Origin: Syngnathus acus
Lineage: Eukaryota; Chordata; Actinopteri; Syngnathiformes; Syngnathidae
DNA: 64,000 bases
NCBI RefSeq assembly: GCF_901709675.1
Contig: NC_051095.1
Location: 11,111,956 to 11,175,955 of the forward strand
Reading direction: 5' to 3'
Positions 10,559-22,800 of the stretch are shown piece after piece (the stretch's first letter is position 1; every line of letters starts with the position of its first letter). The translations under genes were made by a program, and so were the position numbers. Under the pieces are notes generated by a model, which saw only the letters and a program-made list of their open reading frames with translations, had not been told where the DNA came from and made no database searches.

Positions 10559-12477
10559 TAAAAGTGACGATTGCTTCTATGTTTTCATCAGAATAACTTA
10601 TAAATTATTTTTTATATTAATTATAAAATCTGATATTTATTTTTTCATTATATTGTTGAAGTGTTCATACTTAGCAAAATGTTAAATCATTTCTAACATG
10701 GTATACTTAAGTCTAGAAGAATTTTGGACTCTATCTTCATCCCAAAGAACTTGAAATAAAACAACCAAAGTGACTAAAGTGGAGTACATTTTTATTAAAA
10801 TTATTTGTATTATTTATTTAGTTTACCACACAGAAATATGATTCATTTTATGTAAAGTTCCTCCATTCTAGCTGATTTTGATCAAGAGGCGAGGTACACC
10901 CTGGGCTGGTCGCCAGTCAATTACAAGGACATGTACATACAGCGGATAGAAAAAGTTAAATTGTTCTCACTCTCAAAACAGTTGGGCCAAAAATAACCCA
11001 AAAAGGGATTGACAGTACGTGGTTGCATAAGTCTGCACACCCTGATATAACTGGGCACGTGCCTGTGTTCAGAACCAACCAATCTCATTCAAACTCATGC
11101 TAAGTAGGAGTCAGTGTCACCATTTCAGGTGCACCAAATAAAATGTTTCCAGTCACATCTTGTAAAGAGCTTTCACAACAACAGAGGGATCAAATTGCTC
11201 AAAGGTATCAGTCAGAACCAGGATGGAAAATAATGAATCATACCGTAGGACTCAGTGAAAACAGTCATTTAGTGGAGAAGATGTGGCATAACTGACATTA
11301 CCAAGAACTGATGACTGCCTCGACTTTTTGATGAAAAGACAAGAAGGCTGCAAACAGGCCGACTTCATTGAAGGAGCAACATTTTTTTCTGCTAAGTACC
11401 GGTTTGAGACAATAATCGCTTACCTTCTTTATATGTCTGGCCTACGGTGTTGGGTGGTGAGAGGGAAGCTTTACTTACAAAGAAAGTCATCCAAGCCCGA
11501 CGCATACAGGAAAATGGGTACGTAAATGCACGTTATTAATCACCACTGTCATCTACACCATCAAGAGAAAGACAAAAAGAACAACACAAACGTGAGGTAA
11601 ACATGTGTAAAATAATTTAATAAATAAAAATTCCAGGGTGAATGTAAACATTTGACATGTATCGTGATATCAAACAAAAGCCGTTTTGCCTCCACTATGA
11701 AACACGCGAGTGAAATTAACATGACCTTCACAGAGCCTCATACAAGTGCATTATACTAAGGCATATAGAGTAAATATGGTGCATCTCAACAATACAGCTG
11801 TAATTTTTCAAAATGATAGATGAACACGTGGCACTAATGAGAAAGCTGGCTGGCATGCACATTCCCAAAACTTTGCACCCACGTGAAATAGTAGAAAGCG
11901 CACTTTCACCTAGATACTTATAACTACGTAATCTCTCTTCAGAGTAGAAGCCTGAATCTTCAAAAACAGAATTTGACTTCAGGATCTTTATCATTGCAGA
12001 TGACTGCATGGAGTTTCCAACCAATACGACAGTTGCCGTCGGTCATCAGAACATACAGATTCAGTTTAAAGTTTTAACATATGTTCACATCTATTACTGA
12101 GAATGTTAGGCTGAGCTACTTTGGGACCGTTCTTTTTCAGTGACACAGTCTTTGTAGAACTAACTTGGAATTTCGGACTTAAATGAAAAGGATCTGCTGC
12201 TGCGGAAAAAGAACAAATGTAGCCATGACCTGTAAGTAGCCCAGATTTATCTCCCGTTAGACGCAGAGCCCCAATAAGAGGGGCCGCTGCTGTTGAAATG
12301 CATTTCCAAGATACAGCATTATGTGAAGCCGGGGATCCTATTGACTATAATACTCCAAATAGCTCTTCAGCCGCGTCACATTTAAACCTGTGTCAGTGTA
12401 CTCAGATCTTTTTTTTCTCTTTAAATAAGGATTATCAGTTTATACGAGAGGCTTCTTTTCTTGACATCGGCATGTCT
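10559..12477. other. Tail-to-tail 3'UTR and intergenic region between il4/13 and kif3a
   Basis: The plus side holds AU-rich 3'UTR sequence with ATTTA motifs (10600-10690) and AATAAA at 10755. TTTATT at about 10791, which is AATAAA on the minus strand, could end the kif3a transcript. A short degenerate repeat fragment lies at 10870-10930, and an interspersed repeat starts near 11020. No further coding exon was recognised. Confidence 0.5.
11020..11300 (+). repeat. Interspersed repeat, copy 1 (second copy inverted at 24925-25070)
   Basis: The stretch GTTGCATAAGTCTGCACACC, then TGTTCAGAACCAACCAAT and CATTCAAACTCATG, recurs in reverse complement at 24925-25070. Matching blocks are GCGCACACCC, GTTCAGAATTAACCAATCAC and ATTCAAACTCATG. 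Only these ends were aligned by eye; the class is not assigned. Confidence 0.6.
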
Positions 12478-15400
12478 TCACTGCTGAGGGGACTCGACGG
12501 CCGCCTCTGCTTTTGCAGACCTTTTCCTGTCCGGGGGTAATATAAGAAGAGATAAGCGTTAGTGGCACTCTATCAGGAAGGCGGCTTCTCAGAACGGAGA
12601 TTATATCTTGATGTCAGCACAAGTGCTGCGATGTATTCATTAGGTTAACACCAGGTCGAATTGACATTGCAATAGTCATCATTGTCACCGATTTCTATCT
12701 AATGTACATATCTCATAAAAAACTATTAGTTATGGACCTCCGATTAACCCCCATTAAACCCCAACTAAAGTTCTAGTAAGCTTTACTTGTGATCTGTGTT
12801 GTGTTTACCTGCGACCAGTCTTGGGCCGGCCACTCTTGCTACTTTTAGAGGTTTTGGGTCTCTCAAGTCTCATCAGTGACTGTTGCATGCTCTCCTTTGT
12901 GTAGGCCAAATACACATAGGACAGGTCCACCTCGAAAGGCTGCAGGATGAGAGTCAAGCGCGGTGTTGAGAAGAAAAGCGACAGGTATCGAATATTTGTC
13001 AATTGGACGAGAACAAGTACACCAGAAAAGACTTACGTCTTTTTCTTTTTTGCCTGGGGCAGGTGTTTGTTTTCTCATGTTGTTGCCAGTGAAAGCGACA
13101 CATTTCTGACACGAGAAAATACAAATTATAGACAATCTGGATCTTGAGGACCATTGTGATTCACTTCATCAAATAAAAAAAACGCTGAGTCTCAGCTCCA
13201 TAGTCAAGTTAGCAAAATAAAACAATTACCAGCTGCCATTCTCCAATGTCTTCATTCCAGTGCACATAGTTCTCAATCATCTCCTACACAGGGAGGGAAA
13301 ATGTCAAAGTTACACATACATAGTTACAGAGAATGATCTTTATTCACTACTTGCAAGTTAAATTTACAACAAAATAGAGCCATTCTTTGGCTGTCTGCTC
13401 TGAGCATGTGGTAAAGTCACTTTAACTTTTTCAAGGACAGAGTTTATACAAGCTCTCAGCATGTATGAACTACTGAAAAAAATATATAATAATAAATAGA
13501 CGCAGACCTGATATTCTTGAGGAATAAAGTTGTCTATGATCAGCATTTGGAGTCGCAGCTCCCGGCTCAGCTGGCGAATGTTCTCCAGGAGGCCCTCAAT
13601 CTCTCGGTGATGCTCTTGCTGCAAATCTGCCAACTGAAGTAGGAAGGAGAAGACTCCATGTGAAGGGTCACATGGCATATCCAAGCAAATTCCAATTAGT
13701 GCCTACAAACGTTTTCACAAGCATTTGGTGCGAGCACAATTCAACTGATTCTCACAAAAATTGAGGAGCAATGTGGCGTCAGATTTGTGAAATGGCACAT
13801 TTCTGCCACCTGCAGGGTGTTCAACCTTGAAGAAGGTCTGCAGATGCTCCTTTCAAAATCTAATTCAACTTATGCTGAATATACATCACCGCCAGAGTCA
13901 CTTACCTCTGACTTGGCAGCCATCAACATGGTCCAGACTTTTTTCAGTTTCTTGGTCTTTCCTTGGGCCTCCTCCTGAAGGCTTGTGTACTTTTCCTCAA
14001 TGTCCAAGCGCTCTTGCTGTTTTGGAAATACACAGATGCAGATTTACACAGATACACATGGCTGCAGTGGTACCATAGGTAGGAAGAGTTTGACAAGCCA
14101 TTTTTTAGACAGCTCCCTCCATATATTGTGCTGCAATGTGCTTGTGGTCTGGAATGTGACCCCCACAATGAATTACAGTATTTAAAAAAAACACCAATCA
14201 GTTAAACAAACAAACAAACAAACAAACAAACAAACAAGAGTTGATTTCCCATGCTATGTGCTTACCTCCTTTTCCTCCAGTTCCTTGCGAAGGCGCTCCG
14301 CCCTCCGTCGGCGTTCCTCCAACTCACTGTTGGACTCCTCGAGAAGCTTCTCCTGTTCTTCAGCCTTTGCCAGGAGGTCGACACCCCCTACAATTACCTT
14401 CTTCTCCAAGGCTGACAATTTCTCACGCAGAAGATGATGCTCCTGTCTAAGAGTGATAATATGAGCATATGTGGTGAGAAATGTGATGTTTTTCTTTTGT
14501 TTTTTTTTTTAAACATCCTAAACCTCGATACACAGAAACAGGCTCCAACAATAAGGTACCCTCCAAAACTGTTACGTTAGACACGAAAAGTCCCCCCAAA
14601 AAAACTTTTGATGTGCACTGTGAAAGAAACATTTATTTTAAGTATGTGAAGATGTGTTGCTATTCTTCTGGTTTACTCACTGAGCTTTGAGAAGATCCTT
14701 CTCCCTCTTCTCCAGCTCAGCTTTTGCCTTGTTCCTCTCCTCCTCCTCCATGTCCAACTTGGCCTCCAAAGCCTTTCTCTCTTCTTCAATCTTGGCCTGC
14801 ATCTCCACCATCTTTTCTGGTGAAACCTTCTTCTTCCCTGAAATAACAATATGTGCTAACTGGATTCTGCAATATCTAATATTTTAATGGTACAATGGTT
14901 ACAAACCACTTGAACAGAAATGTCAGCTGTGGCTTAGCAACAACCTACTTGAAAATAACCTCAGAATATGTCATATGCTTTCGTTAAAGCAAAACATTTG
15001 CTACAGGACAGATGGACCATAAATATTCTTACACCGACCTCTTTCTTCTTGGAGGAAGAAGAGTTGTAAAGACAAAGGCAAAAGGAGGAGAAAGAACACA
15101 CGAATGTTAGACAAATACCAATACAGCAAAGACAAAGAAAATAAGAACACTTAACACAGGTCAATGAATGAAAACTGGTACAGGTGAAGGCTTGAAGGAG
15201 TCGAATAAAGCTGAGCCATGAGCTGACTGTGGGCATTTACAAATGAACAAAATCTAACATTCATCAACTTCAGCAATAATGGGATGTGAGGATGTGAGGT
15301 GTGTGTCATATGCATTTTGCTACCAGCATAGTGGTGGAATAGAAAAAGAAAATCCTGAGAAAACTACTGACAAAACTTCCGTCAACTTAATGCATCAAGA

Positions 15401-18400
15401 AAGCAGTTCACAAAATCAAATTTCCTCTCTACAAGAGGAGAAAACAGATTCAAGGCCTTGTAATTGTTACCTCTTCGTCTCCTGCGTCCTTGTCCTGCGT
15501 CCCCTCCTTCTTCGTCCCCTTCATCGGGCTCGTCCGAGCCGCTGCCCTCCGAGCCGGAGATCTCCTCACCTGGGATGGTCAAGGCATTATGGAACAGTAT
15601 AAGGTCACAAAGACTACAACATAAGAAGAGTGTGCTCAGCTCAAGTGGGGCCAGGAGGAAACTTATTACCCTCCTCAAGTTTCTTCTTCAGATCCTCAAT
15701 TTCCTTCTGAAATTTGCGCAATAGAGCTTCCTTGGGGTCCTCGTTGATTCTGGCCTTATTCTTGATGTTCTTGGCTCTGTTAGCATAGCGCAGAGTACTG
15801 ATGGTCTCGTCGTAGTTGTAGTCCGCGGGACCTATGTTTGCACACTGGTCGGCGACAAGCCAAAACGTCAGCACGCTGAAGTCTCGCCAAATCTCGGTAA
15901 AATATCTCCTTTGTTTGGCCTTACCATCAAGGTCTTGGAGTTCCCTCCAAGGGAGTCCTGCAGCAGGCGGGTAAGTTTGGAGTTCCTGTAGGGCACATGG
16001 GTGCTCTTGCCATCCACCAGGGCGGAGATGACATTACCCAAAGTGGAGAGTGACAGATTGATCTTTGTGGCTTCCTTCAGGCGCTGGCCTGTGGCCCCCG
16101 TTTTACCCTGTCTTTCTGAACCCTGTGAGGGAGGTACACATATTAAATGAATAGTAAGAATCAGGCCATGTCCACAATCAAAACCTTTAGCCATGGTAAA
16201 GGCTAAACTTGATGCAGTTTCCCTTGACTGCCAAATTCTGTCCACGTGATATTAAAAAATAACTCCTCTGCACTCTTGTGTTGCACACATTTTCCTGCTT
16301 GACACTCTAGTAAATGTATTTTTACGCCAGTATTGCGAATAGGGGTTTAGTTTTGACCACAGAGAAGAAAAAAATATGTACACGTGGATCATAACCATTG
16401 ATAAGTTACTGTGATGATCATTTCCGTTTGTGGAAGTAATATAGCTGATGTTTGACATACTGCAAGATCAACAAGATGAAGCTTTCCCATGCGCACGTGC
16501 TGGTTTCCATCTACGCCCTTCTCGCTGCACTCAATGGTGATGGTGAAGATGGCGTGTGATCGAGAGCTGTGCTCATTCATATTTGTGGCACCAACAGAGC
16601 CTATTGAGAGGAAGATGCAGAAAACAGGTGGTTGGATCAAAACAATGATGAAGCTCCACACAAACAACTATTGTATGTGAGTTAAGAGGCTACTCAATGT
16701 TGGGCAAAGTACAGGCTTGTTGTTAAAACCTCTTTACAGTCATTTTGATTTCCTTGTTATTTGCAGGGTGGGGTTGCCACATCACTCGATTGAAAATCTG
16801 TGCAAACAGATAAACACTAAAGTTGGAATGCGTGGTTGTTAATTCTCTTCTTACGGTTTTTGTTGCCCAAAGTCATGATTCTGTCCATGTCGTCAGCATT
16901 GTTCGCCACATATCCAGAAAGATCTTTGATATATACTCCAACATCTGGTCTTTCTTTAACCTAATATAGAAAACAAAAAGACACTTTATGATGCGCAAGA
17001 ATGATTGATTCCCTTAGACGCCAATCTACAAATGAAGCAGTATTTTTTTGCAGCTGTTTCAAGAAGAATCACTGAATCAACACTATTTTTGGTTACAGAT
17101 ATGATACCTCCAGTCTCTGCATTTGGTCCTTGGCCAACAAGTCACGCACTTCTTCATTATAAATCTCCAGGTATGATACATGAACCAGAAACCTGTCGAG
17201 GTGTATAACAGTCTTTGACTCATCAAAATATTAGTAGTTGCTCCAATATCATTTCTAATTTTTCAAGCAACACAATGTTTAGATGCATTGTGCAAGTAAA
17301 AAAAAAAAAAGACATGGCATGAATGTTTTAGGTGCAAATTTAACATTTGAATGAAATTTAACATTTGAATGAAATTTTAGATTGTTTAGACAACGAAATA
17401 GAATAATATAAATGAAGGGGCCAATATATTTTTACATACCTAGTGTCTCCCTCTGCTTTGGCAATGTGACCAAATATATGCGCAAAGGAATTGGGGATTA
17501 TCCCTCGGAGCTCTGGCACTGCTCGTACACCTTCCATGGTGAAGGTCTTACCGGTTCCAGTTTGGCCATAGGCAAAGATGGTACCTGAAATAAACAGAAG
17601 CACATAGATGCAAAAAAAAAAAAAAAAAAAAAATCCCACTGAGATTCAATATGGGTTGCAAAATGTAACATAATGGCTATTGAAGACTGATACACATGAA
17701 ATGGGTTTTGCAATGATTGAAGCAGGATCTCTTCGTAGATGTGCTGAGCAGTACATGACCTAGAACTTTTCTGACATCTTGTGTGCTTTGGTGGTGTAAA
17801 ATAAGATTATATTCATGTAAAATAGGGGGCTTGGCTCAATAAAGGCTGGGAAACGATGGCTTATGATTCATGACAATGTATTATAACATCATTCAGCTTT
17901 GTGTGGACCAGACTGTGGAGGGCTACCTAAAGTGTCTAGTGAGTGTCTGTGAATCCACACAGGCTATTAAGCAAAACATTATCACATAATACTACTATGT
18001 TATTAATACCATTGTATCCTGCCAGCACCGAATCAACGATGGGCCGGGCAGTAAGGTTGTAGACATCCAGCTGTTTGCTTTCTGGTCCAAACACCGTGTC
18101 AAAGGTGAATGTTTTGGGAGGCTCCTGTTGAGTGTCCAGCTTGTTGACCGTGATGGTACCGCGGAACTCGTCCACGGCGACGGCCAGCCTGTGGCACATC
18201 GCAGTCTCTTTCTGGTTTAGCGGACGACATCGTACCACCACCTTGACGTTATCGCTCACCTCCGGCTTTTCAACCTTATTGCTCTGCAAGATATCACGGT
18301 CGGTTATTGCGCGACACGTAGACACAGTTATAGTGGGAAAATGAAAGGGCTTGAATAGATTAATAACGCCATAAGACTGAGTAGATTGGTTAATTAGCAC

Positions 18401-18689
18401 TAGTTTCTGTTAGTTGGCGCTTGGTTGCTAAGGATGACGAGACGCAAACAATACAGATTACAGATGACATCAACGGTGAGAAAAAATGAGAAACATTTCC
18501 AGTGACTAAACCCATTCGTTGAAACGGACAACGACAAAGCGCAAAGTGCACATTTTCCTAACATTCTGGTTAACGGCGAGTGAGCTAACAGGCTAACCGG
18601 TTAGCATCACATCATTGGGATCGGAGGAAGGGAGGAACCCTTGGCGAACAAAACACAAAATACAAATGGGCGGAGCGACTTACCGGCAT
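12478..18689 (-). CDS. kif3a: Kinesin-2 motor subunit KIF3A, complete
   Basis: KIF3A forms the heterotrimeric kinesin-2 with KIF3B and KAP3 and drives anterograde transport in cilia. Seventeen coding exons join in frame, 2106 nt, 701 aa (human about 700): 18684-18689, 18010-18283, 17440-17584, 17108-17192, 16855-16960, 16461-16600, 15925-16122, 15670-15844, 15471-15569, 14681-14837, 14266-14446, 13906-14016, 13508-13633, 13230-13283, 13037-13105, 12809-12939, 12478-12526. The motor has the P-loop GQTGTGKT (about residues 100-107), switch I NEHSSRSH, and DLAGSE formed across exons 6/7. The neck is followed by an acidic then basic linker ([20 protein letters not shown], then GRRRRR), a coiled coil over about residues 350-600, and a tail ending [18 protein letters not shown]. 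Exon 1 codes only Met-Pro. The last exon is short and was recovered from frame and similarity. No key motor residue is missing. Confidence 0.97.
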
Positions 18690-19885
18690 GGTAAAACAGC
18701 AGGGAAGTAGTTAGAGTATACGTGCAATGACCGGTGTTTGTATAATTGTGTCCGTTGAGCATTACACTGGTTATTTTAAGAATTTAAAAGCCATTGTGGA
18801 ATCCATAACATCAGCCTCACGTTCCGTAGCTCGGCTAAGACTGTGCGCAGTGCGCATGCGTCACCTGCTAGGGGGCGACGCGGAGGAATTCCTCGCAGCT
18901 ATCAAAAGGTGACGTGGACATTTATTAATGAAATTAAACGCAAAAAGGCGTCTGCAATCGAAAAGCTATACTAAATTTGGTCTCAAAATGTACACGGTGT
19001 GCTTTCTGTCGTACAGAAATAAGTCAGTTTCCAAATACAAAAACGAACCCTCACCTGCTTCATCACTCCCAGTGTCAAATGTCTGGACTTTAAGCAACAA
19101 AGCTATAAAAAATAAAATAAAAATAATAATAATAATAAAAAAAAAATATATATATATATATACTTTTCATCAGTTTCGATCATTTTAGTTTGATACGTGA
19201 ATAGCTCAAAGGATGACAAACCTTCGTACGTCTTCGACTGTCACCACGGCAACGGTCAAAACTAGATCCGTCATGCAGTCACGTTTATTTAAATAGCTCC
19301 ATAAAAATGTGTTATCTGTGAATAAATGTGCAATATTAACATCAAACTGTTGTTATTTTGTAGACCCTATATTCCCTTTATATATTTTGAACTTGGGAAA
19401 ATAGCCTTGTTTATTGCCATCTTGATTAATTGTATGGCTCTCACGTGAATTTTGGAGTAGACACATTTATTATTATTTTTTGTTTGAGTTACTTTGCCCC
19501 ATATAAATCAAATAACTCCAGCAAGACATCCAATTAGCTGTCTTAGGTAATTTATTTGCACAGAAAAATAGAGATAATTCACTTCACGTGGTTAAATTGA
19601 TTGTCTTTACTTTGTAGGTTTTGACAAAGGCACTCACCTATGAATTGTATGTAACATGGGCAGAAACAGGGAGACAGCCGTTTGGTGGGTTTGTGTGAAA
19701 ATTCTCAGTACACGTGAGACATACAGTACAGTACATGCTCTTTACACTGAAGAAACAAAATATATCTCCACACATTTTAATATGAACCCGGAGCAAAAAT
19801 AAACTCCCTCATGGAAATCTCTTTTTGGCAATTTCAATCGCTGGATCTTGACAAAGGGTATCCAAAATATATTAATTCAACAAAG
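18690..19885. other. kif3a promoter side and kif3a-sh3rf2 intergenic region
   Basis: The kif3a 5'UTR and promoter must start in the first few hundred bases, which include a CpG-richer patch near 18820-18900. The stretch also holds A-rich and TA simple repeats at 19100-19160, the X-box at 19240, and AT-rich sequence. The sh3rf2 3'UTR enters from the right. No exon was seen. Confidence 0.5.
19240..19253. promoter_or_regulatory. kif3a: RFX X-box upstream of kif3a
   Basis: GTCACCACGGCAAC fits the X-box GTNRCC-N(0-3)-RGYAAC with a 2-nt spacer. It lies about 550 bp upstream of the kif3a start codon. RFX factors are known to control ciliary genes through such sites, so regulation of kif3a from here is a reasonable inference. 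Confidence 0.55.
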
Positions 19886-22800
19886 TCAGCTGAGTCTCTC
19901 CAGAGCATGAAGAATACTACTGTGAAATAGCCCCGTTTGGCCGCTGGTCTCCTGAGTCACCAGGACACGGCCATCAGGTCGAGGTCTGTGGACCAGGACC
20001 AGGTCTCCTTGGAGCAGACTGAGCTCAGACTCTGTCTGGGCTAGATGTGTTGAATTCACTCTGTGTCTGAGGGAGGAAAAAACAGTGTACATTTATGTAG
20101 ACAAGTCATAAAACGACTCTCTTGTTAATGGTTGTTCAGATTGTCAAAGTACCTGGTAGGGCTAAACTGAGCCGACATGGCCGATAGCGACGGCTGTGAC
20201 GACATTGGTTTAAGCTGGTTTGAGTTTGGATCCAAAAAGCCCGTTTCCATGCTTTTCCTGAGAGCTGAAGCTTTTCCGTCTTTGAGGATGATACCGGGTC
20301 CATCTCTTCCCAAGGTGAGTGATGGTGCCCATACTTCGAGCGCGGGAGGTGCTGGGGCAAAGTTGGACGGAATCTGGCTTCCTGAAGACCAGGAGGAGGT
20401 CCGAAGCCGTGGAGGTGGGTGGTCTTCATTTGTGAGGAAGCGCACCGACTTGGCAGGCTAGAAACAACCAAGACATAGACACAAAATTTTAATTTGACAA
20501 TGGAACATGAATCAAAGAAGAAAATGACTTTAAACTGGAATGCGTTATGATCTGAGTTTCTTTCTCTGGGTCGCTGCTCACAAATTTGATGCGAGCAAGT
20601 CATCCTATCAAAATTTCACTTTCGGGTAATTTTAGAGTTCTAACACAGCGGGGATGACAGCTGTGCACTTTTTTTTATATTGATCAAAATATTTGCTTCA
20701 ATGCAAATAAACACAGGACAATCTGATAGATCAGCAGAAAATCACCAAAATGGAAGCGACTGGATGAGTGACTACAGTGTGACTTAATGTGAGCACTACT
20801 TTACCTTGTCTGCAGTGCTCTTATGCGAATCGGGTCTGACAAGAATTGATTGAGGGCCACTGGACGGATGGCGCTCATGCTGATAACCTCCCGCCTCATT
20901 CAAAGAGCTGAAGTCTCTGTCTTTCAACAGTGGGGCAGCAGAGAGCGCTGTCGGCTCATTCATCCAGCCGGCTAGTCTTCCAGCGTTGGCAAGGATTCCA
21001 CCGTTTTTCTTTCTCTGCAGGGCGGGCGAGTAGCCGGATGCCTGAACTTGAGCAAAGTGCTCCGAATTGGAGGGGACATTCAAATTGGATGAATGGTTGA
21101 AAGGGTTGGATACTGAAAAATGTAATAAAAAAAAAAAAAAAAAAAAAAAAGGATACATTAGGGGACAATGCACAACAGTTCTGAACTTAGGAGACGGACT
21201 GGCTGCATTCACCTCTGTGTGGGTTAAATAATCGCCTAACCGTCTCCCAACCTGGCGAGCTCCCGTAGAAGGATGATTTTCCGCCGTCTGTGGATGACAT
21301 TGCGTGCTGCGCTCCATTTGGCACATGTGGGACCTGTCCTGCTGAGTACAGCGCTCCATCAGTATTTACCCTATCAGGGGCAAGGACCACAGCAGGATTC
21401 CTGGCAGTTGTGTGCTTCTTTGCCACTGTTGCGTTGTATTGTGACGAAGAAGAGCTCGCCGCTTTGGTCTCCAGGAGTCTGGCTGACGTTCTACAGCAAG
21501 ACACAGCAGGCCATTCACACTTGCATTCTGCACAATCCTTTTTCCCCACCACACGTATGATACATTTTGCTTTCTACATTTTTAATGATTAACATATTCC
21601 TGCCCACACAAATGCAGTGCGTCGGCATACAAGCGTCCTTCGGCTGACGCATTCTGCCGTCAGGGATCGCGGCCTTTCACCTGAGCACAGGCGTGACGTA
21701 GTTGCTGGGCAGGATGCCCACTTTGCCCGTTCGGAGAGACAACCCACGCAGCCAGCCTTCTTTGAACTTGCCGTACACTCCCACCATCTCGCCTTTCCTC
21801 AGCTCCAGCTCCTCTGGGCGCTGCGGCTTGTAGGAGTACAGCACAGCACACCTGAAGGGTGAAGTCGCCCATGTTATTATCACACTATGAGGAACAGCAG
21901 GCGTGTGGGTCTAAATGTCATTAAATGGTTAAGGTAATGGAACAGTTCAAGTCATGTTTTGGGGAAAAATAAGTGTTGCAAATTTTCAAAAAGATCTTCG
22001 CACAGCGGTGGGGCATAGGTGCCGAAGAAGGTGTCCACATTTTTCCTGCTCTCATTCTGTCTTTTGCCATGTGCCTCGCAGGAGCGTGGCATTTCCTAAA
22101 CAATCTTTCTTTGTGCGACTTCACGGTCTTAACTGGTTTCAAATGGTAAGAGTGAAAGGATGCAAATAGTCACAAAGCAGCATTAGCAAAAATAAAGGTC
22201 AAAGCAATCGAACAGTCTAGCTCAGGGATGGGCAAAATTAAATGCTTTACAACAGTGCCATCAGTACTACATAGGACTACGCACTTCCTAACCAAATGTA
22301 TGACAAAAATAAATATGGGCAAAATCCATGCAAAATGGGAGCTCTTGGTATATTTCAATTTTGATCATATATTTTTCATTGCATGTATAATGTGCAATGC
22401 TCTCTTGCTTAAAAAGTACCATTCAAGGACAGCACAAAACTACCCAACATATAGTGCAAGAACTCATTTTGTGCATTTATTTTTTAACAAAAATCATCTC
22501 TAATTTTTAAATCTTATTTGGGTACTGTCTTTGTTCTACATACCATTACAAATACGCCCCAAAAATATTAGGCCAACTCATATTATCGTATGGCGTATTA
22601 TATACTCAATATCAAAGCCAAGACTGCCACCTAGTGGCGAATGGTGATATAACAATTTAAAGCTGCAGTTGACCGTGGCCGCAGCATTGCATCCACGTGG
22701 CTGACTCCAGGGATACCGCAGCAAAAGTTTTTATTGAGGGACTCACACACTGATGGAGAGCTGCTGTGTGTTTTTGCTGTCTGAGGAAATCTGTGGATTT

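Noticed and set aside
15040-15060. Possible alternative kif3a micro-exon (Lys-Lys-Lys-Glu) between exons 9 and 10
   Set aside because: Exons 9 and 10 join directly in frame to give the expected [10 protein letters not shown]. The micro-exon has no clear acceptor/donor pair.
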